This document shows positions 31,082-40,584 of a stretch of 64,000 nt of DNA, one piece after another. The position numbers and the translations under genes were made by a program. Location of the stretch: positions 124,001 through 188,000 of the forward strand of contig NZ_JACJRC010000004.1 of assembly GCF_014697025.1 (NCBI RefSeq). Reading direction: 5' to 3'. The stretch's first letter is position 1. Every line of letters begins with the position of its first letter. A model generated the notes under the pieces. It worked only from the letters and a program-made list of their open reading frames with translations. It made no database searches and was not told the DNA's origin. This stretch comes from Alkalinema sp. FACHB-956. GTDB taxonomy: Bacteria; Cyanobacteriota; Cyanobacteriia; Leptolyngbyales; Leptolyngbyaceae.

Positions 31082-32191
31082 ATGTCTACCTCTGCATCCC
31101 ATTCCCTGTGGAAAACTTCAACGGCTGCTTTTCCCGTCGATGGACAGTTGCTCATGCTATTGCCTCGGGCGGGGGCATCTTTGCGCAACCCCGATGTGCG
31201 ATCGCCGATGTTTCGATCGGATCCAGATGGCTATTATTTGGAGATGCGGGTGGAGGCAGACACTACCGATAGTAGTGAAGTGGCAATTACGCGCCGAGTC
31301 CCCCTAGATAACCTGACGGAGGAGGCTTGGTACCAGCTCCAGGATGTTTATGCTCAACTGAATCTTGCGGGGTCTGGCAGCCTGGAAAAGGGCTTGAGTC
31401 AGGGTTTAACTCAAGTGGACGATCGTCGGATCCAAAGGTTGCTGAATGGTGTCATGACGTTTTTGAATCCGCGCCAGGTTGCAATTTTGCTCCATCTCTA
31501 TGCCCTCGCCGCTCAGCAGGGGCAGCAGCCAACCCTAACGCTCCAGTCCAATGATTTGTTAGAAAAATTGGGCTACACCCGCACGAAGGATGGCGGATTT
31601 GCCTCGAAGTTGCGATCGCAACTACACCGGGATTTAGTCGCTCTCCATCGCACGGAATTAATGTTTTCCCACGCACCACGCAAGGGGGTGGCGAATCCCA
31701 AAATCAAGATTCAAAATATTCTGAAAATCCATGACTGGGAAGTGGGTGGTAAAGCCAAGAAATTTGATATTTTCCACGCGGCTGACTACACTTACGAATT
31801 AGCAGATTCCTATACGATCGAATTGCAATTTTTCGATGGCATTAGTCGTAGCAATGATTACCTACTGTTTCCCCATTCCTTTAACATCACACAACGCTTG
31901 GGTAACACGACGAAGAATGATTATAAAACGCGATTGTTAGTGTATTTAGCCAGTCGTATGAAATGGGATAATCCCCAGGATGGGCAATACATGATTATCT
32001 CGAAACAGTACTTGTTTAAAAATTTAGATCTCCTAGGCAGCAACAGTTCCCGCAATAATCAAATCTTCTGGCGCACGATCGAAGAATTGAAGCAGGAGCA
32101 GTATTTACTCGGTGCCCAGGAACTACCCGGTAAGCGCAAAATCAATAGCATTCAATTCCAAATCAATCCAGAAATGTTACGTTGCAGTTAG
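31082..32191 (+). CDS. Plasmid-initiator-like winged-helix protein
   Basis: A 369-residue protein from ATG at 31082. Two winged-helix-like parts are suggested: about 125-215 (FLNPRQVAILLHLYALA, then LTLQSNDLLEKLGY and SKLRSQLHRDLVAL) and about 265-345 (TKNDYKTRLLVYLASRMKW, ISKQYLFKNLDLLG, RTIEELKQEQYLL). This double layout fits Rep-type iteron-binding initiators. It is divergent from CyRepA across the GTTACAG repeats. I am fairly sure it binds DNA; its role as initiator is inferred from context. No partner for partition was seen. Confidence 0.55.
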   Translation: MSTSASHSLWKTSTAAFPVDGQLLMLLPRAGASLRNPDVRSPMFRSDPDGYYLEMRVEADTTDSSEVAITRRVPLDNLTEEAWYQLQDVYAQLNLAGSGSLEKGLSQGLTQVDDRRIQRLLNGVMTFLNPRQVAILLHLYALAAQQGQQPTLTLQSNDLLEKLGYTRTKDGGFASKLRSQLHRDLVALHRTELMFSHAPRKGVANPKIKIQNILKIHDWEVGGKAKKFDIFHAADYTYELADSYTIELQFFDGISRSNDYLLFPHSFNITQRLGNTTKNDYKTRLLVYLASRMKWDNPQDGQYMIISKQYLFKNLDLLGSNSSRNNQIFWRTIEELKQEQYLLGAQELPGKRKINSIQFQINPEMLRCS

Positions 32192-32299
32192 ATCGCGATA
32201 CAGTTAACTTTGGAATGTAATTTAGTGCAATTAGGGATCGATCGTAGTTTTGCTCAAGTTGGATTGTCAAAATCGTAGTTAACCGTAGAGCAATTCGCT

Positions 32300-32905
32300 A
32301 TGACCTATCCCTCCGCTCAGCAATTATCCTTTGGGCAATTCGTGACTCAGTACGCTGAAGATTTGTACTATGAACTTGCTGACGGGAAATTGATCAGTAT
32401 GGAACTCACTGGCCCCCATGAAACGGTTGGTGGAAAGCTAGCAACTTGCATTGGAATCGCGATCGCCCAGGCTCAACACCCTTGGTTTATTCCGCGCACT
32501 TGTCTTATCCGTCCCTTTGCAGAGGTGGCAACGGCCCGTCGCCCAGATATTGTGGTTCTTGATGAAACGGCACTGCCCAGCGAACCCCTCTGGCAACAAC
32601 AGCCCGTCATCACCCTAGGTCGATCGATCAAACTAGTTGTGGAAGTAGTCAGTACCAACTGGGAAACGGACTACGCCCGTAAAGTGGAGGAATATGCCAT
32701 GCTAGGCATTCCTGAATATTGGATTGTAGACTACCGGGGATTGGGTGGGGTTGCCTTTATTGGCAAACCTAAGCAACCGACTTTTACTGTCTGTCAGCTC
32801 CAAGGGGATGATTATGAGTTCCATCAATATCGGCTAGGAGAATGGATTCAATCCCCACTTTTACCCAACCTGCACCTTCGGTTGGACGATATTCTGCCCC
32901 GTTGA
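32300..32905 (+). CDS. Uma2 family endonuclease
   Basis: A 201-residue protein: YYELADGKLISMEL, then HETVGGKLATCIGIAIA, ATARRPDIVVLDE with the Asp, and IKLVVEVVSTNWETDYARKVEEY with the E-x-K-type PD-(D/E)XK motif, and GIPEYWIVDYRG. It lies directly after the second initiator gene and may belong to the same former plasmid unit. The function is unknown. Confidence 0.92.
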   Translation: MTYPSAQQLSFGQFVTQYAEDLYYELADGKLISMELTGPHETVGGKLATCIGIAIAQAQHPWFIPRTCLIRPFAEVATARRPDIVVLDETALPSEPLWQQQPVITLGRSIKLVVEVVSTNWETDYARKVEEYAMLGIPEYWIVDYRGLGGVAFIGKPKQPTFTVCQLQGDDYEFHQYRLGEWIQSPLLPNLHLRLDDILPR

Positions 32906-32961
32906 AATCCTGGTCTGAGAGATCCTAGTTCGCTCTTGCCCCCACTCTAATCGTTCTTATC

Positions 32962-33858
32962 TCAGTCATTCATCCGGCGAATATTCATGCAGCACCATTC
33001 GCCCCGTTTCCACAGCGCTGCCACAAACCAGCCATTGCCTTCCAGCGCATCCGCCACGGCCTTCGCTTGCTCCAGTAAAATGCCGCTGAGGATGCCCCAG
33101 GTTTCTTGCTTGACGATCGGCGTCCACTGGGGAATCAGTTCCACAATCACATGGGCGAGAATGTTACAAACAATGCCGTCAACGGGCTCTGGCACCATGT
33201 TGACTAGGGTTTCCACACTCCCTTCCGCCACGGATAAGCGGTTAGGATCCATTTGATTTAATTCAATATTTTCTAAGGTTGCCTTGACCGCGAGTGGATC
33301 CGTATCGACGGCATAGGCTTTCTTCGCGCCCATGAGTAGAGCACCCACGGAGAGAATTCCGGATCCACAGCCAATATCTGCAATAACAATCTTTTCGGGC
33401 TCTTCCGCCAAGCGCATTTCCAACGCTTCCAAACAAAGCTGCGTTGTGGCATGGTCTCCGGTGCCAAAGGCCACACCGGGTTCTAATTTCAGAATGATGC
33501 GATCGGTGTGTTCTGGCAGCGGTAACCAAGCTGGATGGATCAAAAGGCGATCGCCGATCTCCTGGGGTTGCCAATAGGCTTTCCAACTGCTGGCCCAATC
33601 TTCCTCGTCAATCAGGCTCCACCGCACAACGGGATGGGGCTGCTCCAGGCACAGCGCATCCTGGCGAATTTGCATGGCCAAGGCAGAGAGATCGAGGACA
33701 TGGGCTTGAACCTGGGGTAAATAGCCAGAAACGACGGAAGAGGTTCCCATCCGTTGGCTTGAGGTGCCCTTACAACCAAATTCCTCCAAGCGCCAACACA
33801 TTCCTTCTTCCAGGGGAATGGTGCACAAAACTTGAATTTCCCACCAACTATTTGCCAT
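32962..33858 (-). CDS. prmA: Ribosomal protein L11 methyltransferase
   Basis: A 298-residue SAM-dependent enzyme that methylates ribosomal protein L11. The SAM motif is [16 protein letters not shown], then [21 protein letters not shown], the active-site region is [19 protein letters not shown], and [13 protein letters not shown] is the substrate motif. It lies downstream of serA on the same strand (195 bases); length is normal. A near-perfect palindrome lies between them. Confidence 0.95.
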   Translation of the reverse strand: MANSWWEIQVLCTIPLEEGMCWRLEEFGCKGTSSQRMGTSSVVSGYLPQVQAHVLDLSALAMQIRQDALCLEQPHPVVRWSLIDEEDWASSWKAYWQPQEIGDRLLIHPAWLPLPEHTDRIILKLEPGVAFGTGDHATTQLCLEALEMRLAEEPEKIVIADIGCGSGILSVGALLMGAKKAYAVDTDPLAVKATLENIELNQMDPNRLSVAEGSVETLVNMVPEPVDGIVCNILAHVIVELIPQWTPIVKQETWGILSGILLEQAKAVADALEGNGWFVAALWKRGEWCCMNIRRMND

Positions 33859-33997
33859 GGTTTGCCAGAGTTCCTAAATTTTGAGGAGAAAGGTCTGAGT
33901 TTTGAGTTTTGAAGTCCGGTTGTAGCGTCCCGGCAGTTAGCAAGCATCACCCAAAACTCAGGCTTTACTAGCTCAAAACGGTCGATCTCGGTTGATG

Positions 33998-34045
33998 TCC
34001 GATCGGTCATGCTGCGAAGCTAGCTGGGCAATCATGACCGATCGG
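33998..34045. repeat. Palindrome between serA and prmA
   Basis: TCCGATCGGTCATG (33998-34011) pairs with CATGACCGATCGGGA (34033-34047), 13 of 14 matching, just after the serA stop at 34054. No T-run; it may still attenuate or stabilise the serA message. Confidence 0.6.
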
Positions 34046-34053
34046 GACAGGCG

Positions 34054-35634
34054 CTAGAGCGTCACAGTGTAGGCGTCTCGAATCCCCGAAATCCGTTTGA
34101 TTTCCTCAACGGTATTCTCCGGCAGGGGATCATCCACCATCAGCACCATGACTGCATCACCCCGGACGATCTTCCGGCCCACTTGCATACTGGCGATATT
34201 GACATTCAGATCGCCCAACAGGGAGCCAATCCGGCCAATAATCCCAGGCATGTCGCGGTGCAGGGTGAACAGCATGTACTTGTTCGGCGGCACGTTGACC
34301 GGGAACTCATCAATGCTGATGACCCGCATTTCGCCATCCCCTAGCAGAGCCCCACTGACGGAATGCTCACCCAGGGCTCCTTTGGCCGTCAGCATCAGCG
34401 ATCCGGAGTAATCCTTCACGGAAGCATCGCGCGTTTCAATCACATGGATGCCGCGCTCCTTGGCTTCGATGCTGGCGTTGACGTAGTTCACCCGCTCCTG
34501 CAAGGCATGGGACAGTAAGCCTTTTAGGGCTGCAATGACGATCGGTTGGCTTTGGTTCGTAGCTAGTTCGCCCCGCAGGCCGATGTTGAGGGAATCGATC
34601 CGACCTCCGGCCAATTGGCTGACCAGGTTGCCCAGGGTTTCGGCCAGTTGCAGGTAAGGCTTCAGCGCTTCCAACACATCCGGACGCAGACCGGGGATAT
34701 TCACCGCCGATCGCGCGGGCAGTCCCAGCAACACATCCCGGATTTGCTCCGCAACGTCGATCGCCACATTCACCTGAGCCTCTTCCGTGGAAGCGCCCAA
34801 GTGGGGAGTCAGCACGAGATCTTTACCCAAGGCGCGCAGGGGCGATTCTCCCAGGGGCTCCGCGTCAAATACGTCCAGAGCGGCCCCGGCAATGCGACCT
34901 TCTTCTAGGGCTTTGGCCAGGGCAGCCTCGTTGATAATGCCCCCGCGAGCGCAGTTGATGATCCGTACCGTCGGCTTCATCTTGGCGATCGAGGTTTCAT
35001 CGATCAAGTTGGCGGTTTCCGAGGTTTTGGGAATGTGCAGGGTAATGTAATCTGCCTCGCGCAGGAGGGTATCCAATTCCACGAGCTTACAGCCCAGTTG
35101 TTCGGCCCGTTCTTTGGAGATAAACGGGTCATAGGCCAGGATCGTCATGCCCATGGCTTTGGCAACGGTGGCAACGTGGGCACCGATCTTGCCTAGCCCC
35201 ACGACCCCGAGAATTTTTTTATAGACTTCGACGCCCGTAAAGCTTTTGCGATCCCACTTCCCGGCCTTCATCGACTCATTGGCCGCCGGAATGTAGCGGG
35301 ATAGGGACATCATCATCGCCAGAGTATGCTCGGCGGCGGCGATCGTGTTTCCTTCCGGCGAGTTGACGACCACAATCCCTTTGCGGGTGGCAGCGGGGAC
35401 ATCTACGTTATCAACCCCAACCCCTGCACGGCCAATGATTTTGAGGTTACTGCCCGCTTCGATAACGTCCTTAGTCACTCGCGTTCCAGACCGGATCATT
35501 AGCGCATCATACTCGCCAATGACTTTCACTAATTCCTCAGCAGACAGGCTGGTGTTGACGTCTACTTGGGCAACCTGGGACAGAATATCAATCCCGACCT
35601 GATCAATGGGATCAGAAACAAGAACCTTTGGCAT
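34054..35634 (-). CDS. serA: D-3-phosphoglycerate dehydrogenase
   Basis: A 526-residue enzyme for the first step of serine synthesis (3-phosphoglycerate to 3-phosphohydroxypyruvate). The NAD-binding GVVGLGKIG (143-151), catalytic [14 protein letters not shown], and [13 protein letters not shown] (His) are clear. It has the long form with an intervening domain and a C-terminal ACT domain (about 455-526, [15 protein letters not shown]) for serine feedback. Length is normal for the cyanobacterial type. The promoter is upstream, in 35635-35866. Confidence 0.96.
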   Translation of the reverse strand: MPKVLVSDPIDQVGIDILSQVAQVDVNTSLSAEELVKVIGEYDALMIRSGTRVTKDVIEAGSNLKIIGRAGVGVDNVDVPAATRKGIVVVNSPEGNTIAAAEHTLAMMMSLSRYIPAANESMKAGKWDRKSFTGVEVYKKILGVVGLGKIGAHVATVAKAMGMTILAYDPFISKERAEQLGCKLVELDTLLREADYITLHIPKTSETANLIDETSIAKMKPTVRIINCARGGIINEAALAKALEEGRIAGAALDVFDAEPLGESPLRALGKDLVLTPHLGASTEEAQVNVAIDVAEQIRDVLLGLPARSAVNIPGLRPDVLEALKPYLQLAETLGNLVSQLAGGRIDSLNIGLRGELATNQSQPIVIAALKGLLSHALQERVNYVNASIEAKERGIHVIETRDASVKDYSGSLMLTAKGALGEHSVSGALLGDGEMRVISIDEFPVNVPPNKYMLFTLHRDMPGIIGRIGSLLGDLNVNIASMQVGRKIVRGDAVMVLMVDDPLPENTVEEIKRISGIRDAYTVTL

Positions 35635-35866
35635 AATCGCGGTGCTGCTAAGAGAACGCTGAAAACCTAATCTAATGGGCGATCGGCAGCGATCGTAAAT
35701 GATTAGAAATTCCTCAGTAGGTTATTCTAAGGCATTGCGGCAACGGCCTTGGGAGAATTGACTAGAAGTTTTTGGGATTCCCCAAGCCGATAGAATGACT
35801 CTGGACAGATTCCCTGGGTTTAGCCCGGTTGGGATCCCCAGTTATCCAGGTCATTTTTGGTAATTT

Positions 35867-36166
35867 ATGTCTGAACCAACTTCGCAATCCTCCACTAAGG
35901 GCGCAGACGCGATCGATGTCGCGATCGCCAATGGCATCGACTTTGACGGTTCGCCCATTCCTGCGGAAAAGCTCGATCTTTATCACAAGGTCATGGCTTT
36001 GGAGGCTGGACGGCAACGGAGCGGCGTTTCCAACACCATGCGTTCCCGGATTGTCCGCATCGGAGCCAAGCACATTCCCCAGGATGAGCTGAATCAAATG
36101 TTGGAAACGGCTGGATTTGCCACCCTCAAGGAAAAAGAAGTCGCCTTTTTCTACGGCGGCAAATAG
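35867..36166 (+). CDS. Small conserved cyanobacterial protein
   Basis: A 99-residue soluble protein with IDFDGSPIPAEKLDLYHKV, AGRQRSGVSNTMRSRIVRIG and ELNQMLETAGFATLKEKE; it ends FFYGGK. I have seen near-identical cores annotated as hypothetical in many cyanobacteria. The well-kept basic centre suggests nucleic-acid or complex binding, but no function is known to me. It is divergent from serA. Confidence 0.75.
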   Translation: MSEPTSQSSTKGADAIDVAIANGIDFDGSPIPAEKLDLYHKVMALEAGRQRSGVSNTMRSRIVRIGAKHIPQDELNQMLETAGFATLKEKEVAFFYGGK

Positions 36167-36432
36167 TTGTAACCCAGTCGTTGCAAATGCTGTAGGCCGT
36201 TCTAAGTGATCCCGTGAAGAGCTAGGCGGGATATGCTTCCCGCTGCTCTTGCGATCGTGAGGATCTCCCAGAAACCCGCAGTCATTCTCGCTATCTTACA
36301 GGTACAAATGTTCGTTGTTGGCTAGGATTTTCCCGATCGCTTCATTACAATGGGGATAGTCAGTAGGCATATTCAGCAGCGATATTCAGCGAATTCTTGA
36401 AAACGAGTTCTCAAGCTAAGGGAGCGATCGCC

Positions 36433-37065
36433 ATGGTTGCCAGTCGTCAGATCGACTACATCTCTCCAGAAGACTATCTAAAAGGCGAGCAACAGAGTCT
36501 CATTAAGCATGAATACGTCGATGGCGAGGTTTACGCCATGGCAGGGGCTAGTGATGCCCACGAAACGATCGGAGTTAATATTCCTATCTTGCTGATTCCC
36601 CATATGCGTAAACAGGGCTGTCGAGGCTATGGGGCAAACATGAAAACCCATGTGGCTCAACGCAACACCTATTACTACGCCGACTTTATCGTGACCTGCG
36701 ATCCCCGCGATCGCGAAACAGATTATTTCAAGGCTCACCCGAAATTGGTGGTCGAAATTCTGTCCCCATCCACAGAAGCCTACGATTTTCCTTTGGAAAC
36801 GCTACGCGATACGGGTAAGAAGTTTGAAACCTATCGGGAATTAGACTCTCTGGAAGAATATGTCTTGATTTCCCAGGATCGGGTGCTGGTGGAAATTTTT
36901 CGGCGCAATGCCCAGAATCGCTGGGAACTCTACACTTTCCAGGGAAAGGATGAATTGGAACTGGCTAGCATTGACTTTCGTTGCCCGGTGACGGCTCTTT
37001 ATGAAGATGTGATTTTTCCGCCCCCTGCCCCGGAACCGCCCGGATCCAACCTGCAAACCCCTTGA
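36433..37065 (+). CDS. Uma2 family endonuclease
   Basis: A 210-residue protein from ATG at 36433 (VASRQIDYISPEDYLKGEQ); a TTG at 36397 would add 12 residues. Uma2 signs: YVDGEVYAMAGASDAHETIG, YYYADFIVTCDPRDRETDYF, HPKLVVEILSPSTEAYDF (PD-(D/E)XK core), and LEEYVLISQD. The stop is 19 bases before the threonine dehydratase start, so co-transcription is likely but without an obvious common function. Confidence 0.92.
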   Translation: MVASRQIDYISPEDYLKGEQQSLIKHEYVDGEVYAMAGASDAHETIGVNIPILLIPHMRKQGCRGYGANMKTHVAQRNTYYYADFIVTCDPRDRETDYFKAHPKLVVEILSPSTEAYDFPLETLRDTGKKFETYRELDSLEEYVLISQDRVLVEIFRRNAQNRWELYTFQGKDELELASIDFRCPVTALYEDVIFPPPAPEPPGSNLQTP

Positions 37066-37084
37066 CTACCCCAGCGACCTCTGC

Positions 37085-38101
37085 ATGAGTCTCCCCCTCG
37101 CCTACGCTGACCTTTGCGCCGCTGCCGATCGCCTTGCTGGAGTGGCCCATCGCACACCCGTTCTGACCTCTCAGCAGATCGATCGCCGCACGGGAGCCAC
37201 CGTTTTTTTCAAGTGTGAAAATTTCCAGCGGACGGGATCCTTTAAATTTCGCGGTGCTTACAATGCCCTCGCCAGCTTAGATCCCACCCAACGGCAAGCA
37301 GGGGTGATCGCCTATTCCTCCGGTAACCATGGCCAAGCCTTAGCACTGGCGGGACAACTGCTGCAAACGCCCGTCACGATCGTCATGCCCAGTGATGCCC
37401 CAACGGTGAAGCAATCCGCCACCCAGGACTATGGTGCGGAGGTGATTCTCTACGATCGGGCCACCCAAAGCCGCGAAGCCGTCACCCAAGAACTGGCGGA
37501 AACTCGCGGTCTAACCCTGATCCCGCCCTTTGACTACATTCCCACCATGGCTGGCCAAGGCACCGCTGCCCAGGAATTAATCCAAGAAGTGGGCGATCTC
37601 GATTTTATGTTGGTCTGTGTAGGCGGAGGGGGGCTGATTTCCGGCTGCGCGATCGCCACCAAACATCTGTTACCCCACTGCCAAGTCATTGGTGTCGAAC
37701 CTAAGTTGGCCGACGATGCCACCCGATCGTTTCAAACGGGAAAACTGCAACGGATTGAACAGTCCAACACGATCGCCGATGGAGCCAGAACGCCTAGCTT
37801 GGGGCAACTGACCTTTCCGATCGTCCTAGAACTTGTGGATGACATGGTGACGGTCAGCGATGCCGCGATCGCCCGATCGATGATCTACCTCTGGGAACGG
37901 CTGAAAATCGTCGTGGAACCGACCGGAGCCTTAGCCGCGACTGCGATCCTAGAAGGCGTCATCTCCCAACCCGGTGCCCGCATCGGGGTCATTGTGAGTG
38001 GCGGCAACTTGGACGTTCAGCAAGTCCCCAAATACCTGGCAAAAGCTACACCAAAAGAGCGGAAATCAACCAAACTTCCGCTCACCTGGGAACTTTCTTG
38101 A
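37085..38101 (+). CDS. Threonine dehydratase / serine racemase-like enzyme
   Basis: A 338-residue fold-type II PLP enzyme. PLP lysine K54 in GSFKFRGAYNAL, SSGNHGQALALAG, and the phosphate-binding VGGGGLISG (183-191). It has no C-terminal regulatory domain, so it fits the catabolic threonine dehydratase, serine racemase or 3-hydroxyaspartate dehydratase group rather than biosynthetic ilvA. Substrate cannot be told from sequence. It is convergent with ndhM. Confidence 0.88.
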   Translation: MSLPLAYADLCAAADRLAGVAHRTPVLTSQQIDRRTGATVFFKCENFQRTGSFKFRGAYNALASLDPTQRQAGVIAYSSGNHGQALALAGQLLQTPVTIVMPSDAPTVKQSATQDYGAEVILYDRATQSREAVTQELAETRGLTLIPPFDYIPTMAGQGTAAQELIQEVGDLDFMLVCVGGGGLISGCAIATKHLLPHCQVIGVEPKLADDATRSFQTGKLQRIEQSNTIADGARTPSLGQLTFPIVLELVDDMVTVSDAAIARSMIYLWERLKIVVEPTGALAATAILEGVISQPGARIGVIVSGGNLDVQQVPKYLAKATPKERKSTKLPLTWELS

Positions 38102-38127
38102 AATTGAATCGCCTTCAACCGAATTGC

Positions 38128-38463
38128 TTACGCTTCAACCCGAGGCAGACCCATACTGTAGTTGAGAGCCCGAGTGTTCAAGTTGTAGGAAATTTTTCCC
38201 TTGAGCAGCAAGTCTCGAACGAGATGTTCTAAATCGGAGCCAATCTTGCGCAGGTTGTAGTCCGTCAACTCTTCCCCGCTGTAGGATTCGACTAACCCAT
38301 CAAACTTTTGGTACACCTGCTGGAGGGCATCATCGTTCCAAATGAATTCATTATCGGGATCAATATCCAGCGTTAAGACATTCTCACTGGGAATCAGCTC
38401 GTTGTCTTCAACTGAAGCCGTGAAGATGTGGATATGGCGCGTCGTGGATTTGAGCATCGTCAT
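38128..38463 (-). CDS. ndhM: NAD(P)H-quinone oxidoreductase subunit M
   Basis: A 111-residue subunit of the photosynthetic NDH-1 complex (oxygenic-phototroph-specific; needed for assembly). TMLKSTTRHIHIFTASV, NVLTLDIDPDNEFIWND, YNLRKIGSDLEHLVRDLL and ISYNLNTRALNYSMGLP are the known blocks. ATG choices are 38463 and 38457; a TTG at 38481 is less likely. The gene lies apart from other ndh genes in the window. Confidence 0.95.
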   Translation of the reverse strand: MTMLKSTTRHIHIFTASVEDNELIPSENVLTLDIDPDNEFIWNDDALQQVYQKFDGLVESYSGEELTDYNLRKIGSDLEHLVRDLLLKGKISYNLNTRALNYSMGLPRVEA

Positions 38464-38635
38464 AGGGCTGAATTCCGTCAAACTAGAAAATTGACCTCTT
38501 GGTTATTGTAGTGCGATCGTCGATCGGATTTACTCCCATCAACCATTCCCATTTCTAATGTCTACAATTTTCTAGTGTCTAGGATCTGTCCGAGCCCGGA
38601 ATGATCGAGTCCTCGATTGTGGTTGCAATTTATGA

Positions 38636-38695
38636 GGGTGTGTACTTGCAGGGTGTGTACTTGCAGGGTGTGTACTTGCAGGATTTGCGCTTGTA
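38636..38695. repeat. 15-base tandem repeat, about four copies
   Basis: GGGTGTGTACTTGCA at 38636, 38651 and 38666, identical, then a degenerate fourth copy (GGATTTGCGCTTGTA). It lies between the divergent ndhM and phosphatase genes, so it is in or near their promoters. Confidence 0.85.
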
Positions 38696-38746
38696 GGGTT
38701 TTCAGTTTAGGGTTTGCACTTTTTGTTCTGGCTGAGTTTGAGTACC

Positions 38747-39478
38747 ATGCAATTTCTAAAGCTTCTATTCATCCGTCATGCAGAATCTACAGGCAATATT
38801 GAACGCCGTATGCAGGGACAAGGGGAATACCCGTTAACTAAGCATGGCAAACATCAGGCCGAAAAATTGGGTCAGGCATTGCTGAAAGAAGGTTGGATCC
38901 CCACCCATGTCTACAGTAGCCCGCTGCGCCGTACTCTGCAAACCACCAAGCTAGCCCTTGCGCCGTTTCAAAGTCATCCCCCCGCCTACATTAGCGATCT
39001 CACCAATGCCCCCAGTACTTCGGATGTGGATGCGGAGCCAGTCATCATTACTTATATGGATGACTTGAAGGAGTTTCACAATGGCATCTTTCAAGGACTG
39101 ACCTGGTCTGAGGCGCGCATTCGTTATCCTGACCTGTGCCACAAGTTGGAATCTACTCCTGATTGGATCCCGGTGCCCGAAGCGGAAACCTTACAGGAAA
39201 TTCGCGATCGTGCCCATCGCTTCATCCAAAAAATTCTGACGCGCCATAGAAATGGCGATCGCCTCTGGATTGTTACCCACAGCGGATTTCTACCCCATTT
39301 AATTGCGGAAGTATTGGGGGTCGATCGCAGTTGGCGCATTTCCTCCCACAACACGGCCATGTTTGAGTTCTGGATCGACCACGATCGCTGGCACCTTGAC
39401 AATGAAAATCGCTATAACACCGACCTTTGGCAAATTCGACGATTCAATGACTACCGCCACCTTACAGAGAATCCCTAA
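38747..39478 (+). CDS. Histidine phosphatase family protein
   Basis: A 243-residue protein from ATG at 38747 (an earlier TTG at 38714 lies in a repeat-rich leader). RHAEST with R10 and H11 is the phosphohistidine motif; YSSPLRRTLQTTKLA follows and WIVTHSGFLPHLIAEVLG carries the second His. It resembles phosphoglycerate mutase-like broad phosphatases; the substrate is unknown. No operon partner. Confidence 0.88.
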   Translation: MQFLKLLFIRHAESTGNIERRMQGQGEYPLTKHGKHQAEKLGQALLKEGWIPTHVYSSPLRRTLQTTKLALAPFQSHPPAYISDLTNAPSTSDVDAEPVIITYMDDLKEFHNGIFQGLTWSEARIRYPDLCHKLESTPDWIPVPEAETLQEIRDRAHRFIQKILTRHRNGDRLWIVTHSGFLPHLIAEVLGVDRSWRISSHNTAMFEFWIDHDRWHLDNENRYNTDLWQIRRFNDYRHLTENP

Positions 39479-39640
39479 TTGCTTTTTCTCAACAGCGGGG
39501 CGATCGGGCACCCACTCATTCTCAGCCGATTTTTCTACAGCCGTTTTGATCCCTAGCGGGTATGATGAACACTAAATTCCGTTGCTCGGAACTCGATCGT
39601 CAGGTTTTTCTTTCTTGTTGCTCTAGAAAGTCCCGCCCTA

Positions 39641-40561
39641 ATGTCTACCACCGTGAACCCAGCCAACGATATTCGGAAACAAGCCCACCAAGGTAGCGTT
39701 GCTGCCATCATTCAAGTTCTGAATGATGAATTGGCAGATTTAGGGGTTCGGACTCGTGCGGTGTTTGATAATCGGGTGTTGCAGTTGCTCTGTGAAGCGG
39801 AAACGGAAGAGCAACTCTCGGTGGAAGTGCTGCCCCAGCGGGTTAAAACGATTTTAGAAGAGATTTCTCCCCGCAGTATTCGCCGCGTGAATATCAACAG
39901 CCGCATTGTAAGAGAGCAACAGCTGCTGTGGTTGGATGAAATTAATCGCGATCCGGATAGTCAAGTGTTGTGGTCTAAGGAAATCACGTTGGCTCGGCAA
40001 AATGTCATCAAGTATTTCTTTGAGGATGTGCAAGCATCTCTCTCTGGCCCATCCACCAGTTTCCACAGTCACTCGCCTCGACAACAGCGCGAAAAACAAC
40101 AATTTTGGCGCGGAACGGTGAGTGGGTTGGGGCTGAGCGTTTTGCTGTTATTGCTCGGAGGGGGACTTTTCTATTGGCTCAAAGGTGCCTCCAACGAAAC
40201 AGTTGCGACCAATTCCACCACGAGTTCTACCAATGCTTCTCCGGTTGCAGTTGCGCCCAGCCCCGCCACAACCAATGCTTCCACCGCAGTCGTGAAGACG
40301 GCGACCTCTCCAGTGGCCAATCCCGGCAATTCCGCGATCGCTGATCCGTTTGCGGCTGCGGTGCGGTTGGCCGAAGAAGCATCCACTGAGGGCACGAAGG
40401 CGCAGGCTCCTGGGGAATGGCAAGCGATCGCGGACAAGTGGGGTAAAGCTTCGGAGTTAATGGCCCAAGTTCCCACTAGCGATAAACGGTACAGTGTGGC
40501 GCAGGATCGGACAGGTCGTTATAAAAACAATCAAACGGCAGCTCTCCAGAAAGCCCGTTAA
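39641..40561 (+). CDS. Membrane protein of unknown function, one helix
   Basis: A 306-residue protein. Residues 1-105 form a soluble domain (HQGSVAAIIQVLNDELADLG, LVEVLPQRVKTILEEI-like) that I have seen at the N-terminus of several uncharacterised cyanobacterial proteins. Residues about 163-184 are one membrane helix (LGLSVLLLLLGGGLFYWL). The rest is Ser/Thr/Ala/Pro-rich, then a short helical end (ADPFAAAVRLAEEASTEG, WQAIADKWGKASELM). No function can be given. It converges with the HerA-like gene. Confidence 0.7.
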   Translation: MSTTVNPANDIRKQAHQGSVAAIIQVLNDELADLGVRTRAVFDNRVLQLLCEAETEEQLSVEVLPQRVKTILEEISPRSIRRVNINSRIVREQQLLWLDEINRDPDSQVLWSKEITLARQNVIKYFFEDVQASLSGPSTSFHSHSPRQQREKQQFWRGTVSGLGLSVLLLLLGGGLFYWLKGASNETVATNSTTSSTNASPVAVAPSPATTNASTAVVKTATSPVANPGNSAIADPFAAAVRLAEEASTEGTKAQAPGEWQAIADKWGKASELMAQVPTSDKRYSVAQDRTGRYKNNQTAALQKAR

Positions 40562-40584
40562 TGCTCCGTGATTGCAGAATCCGC

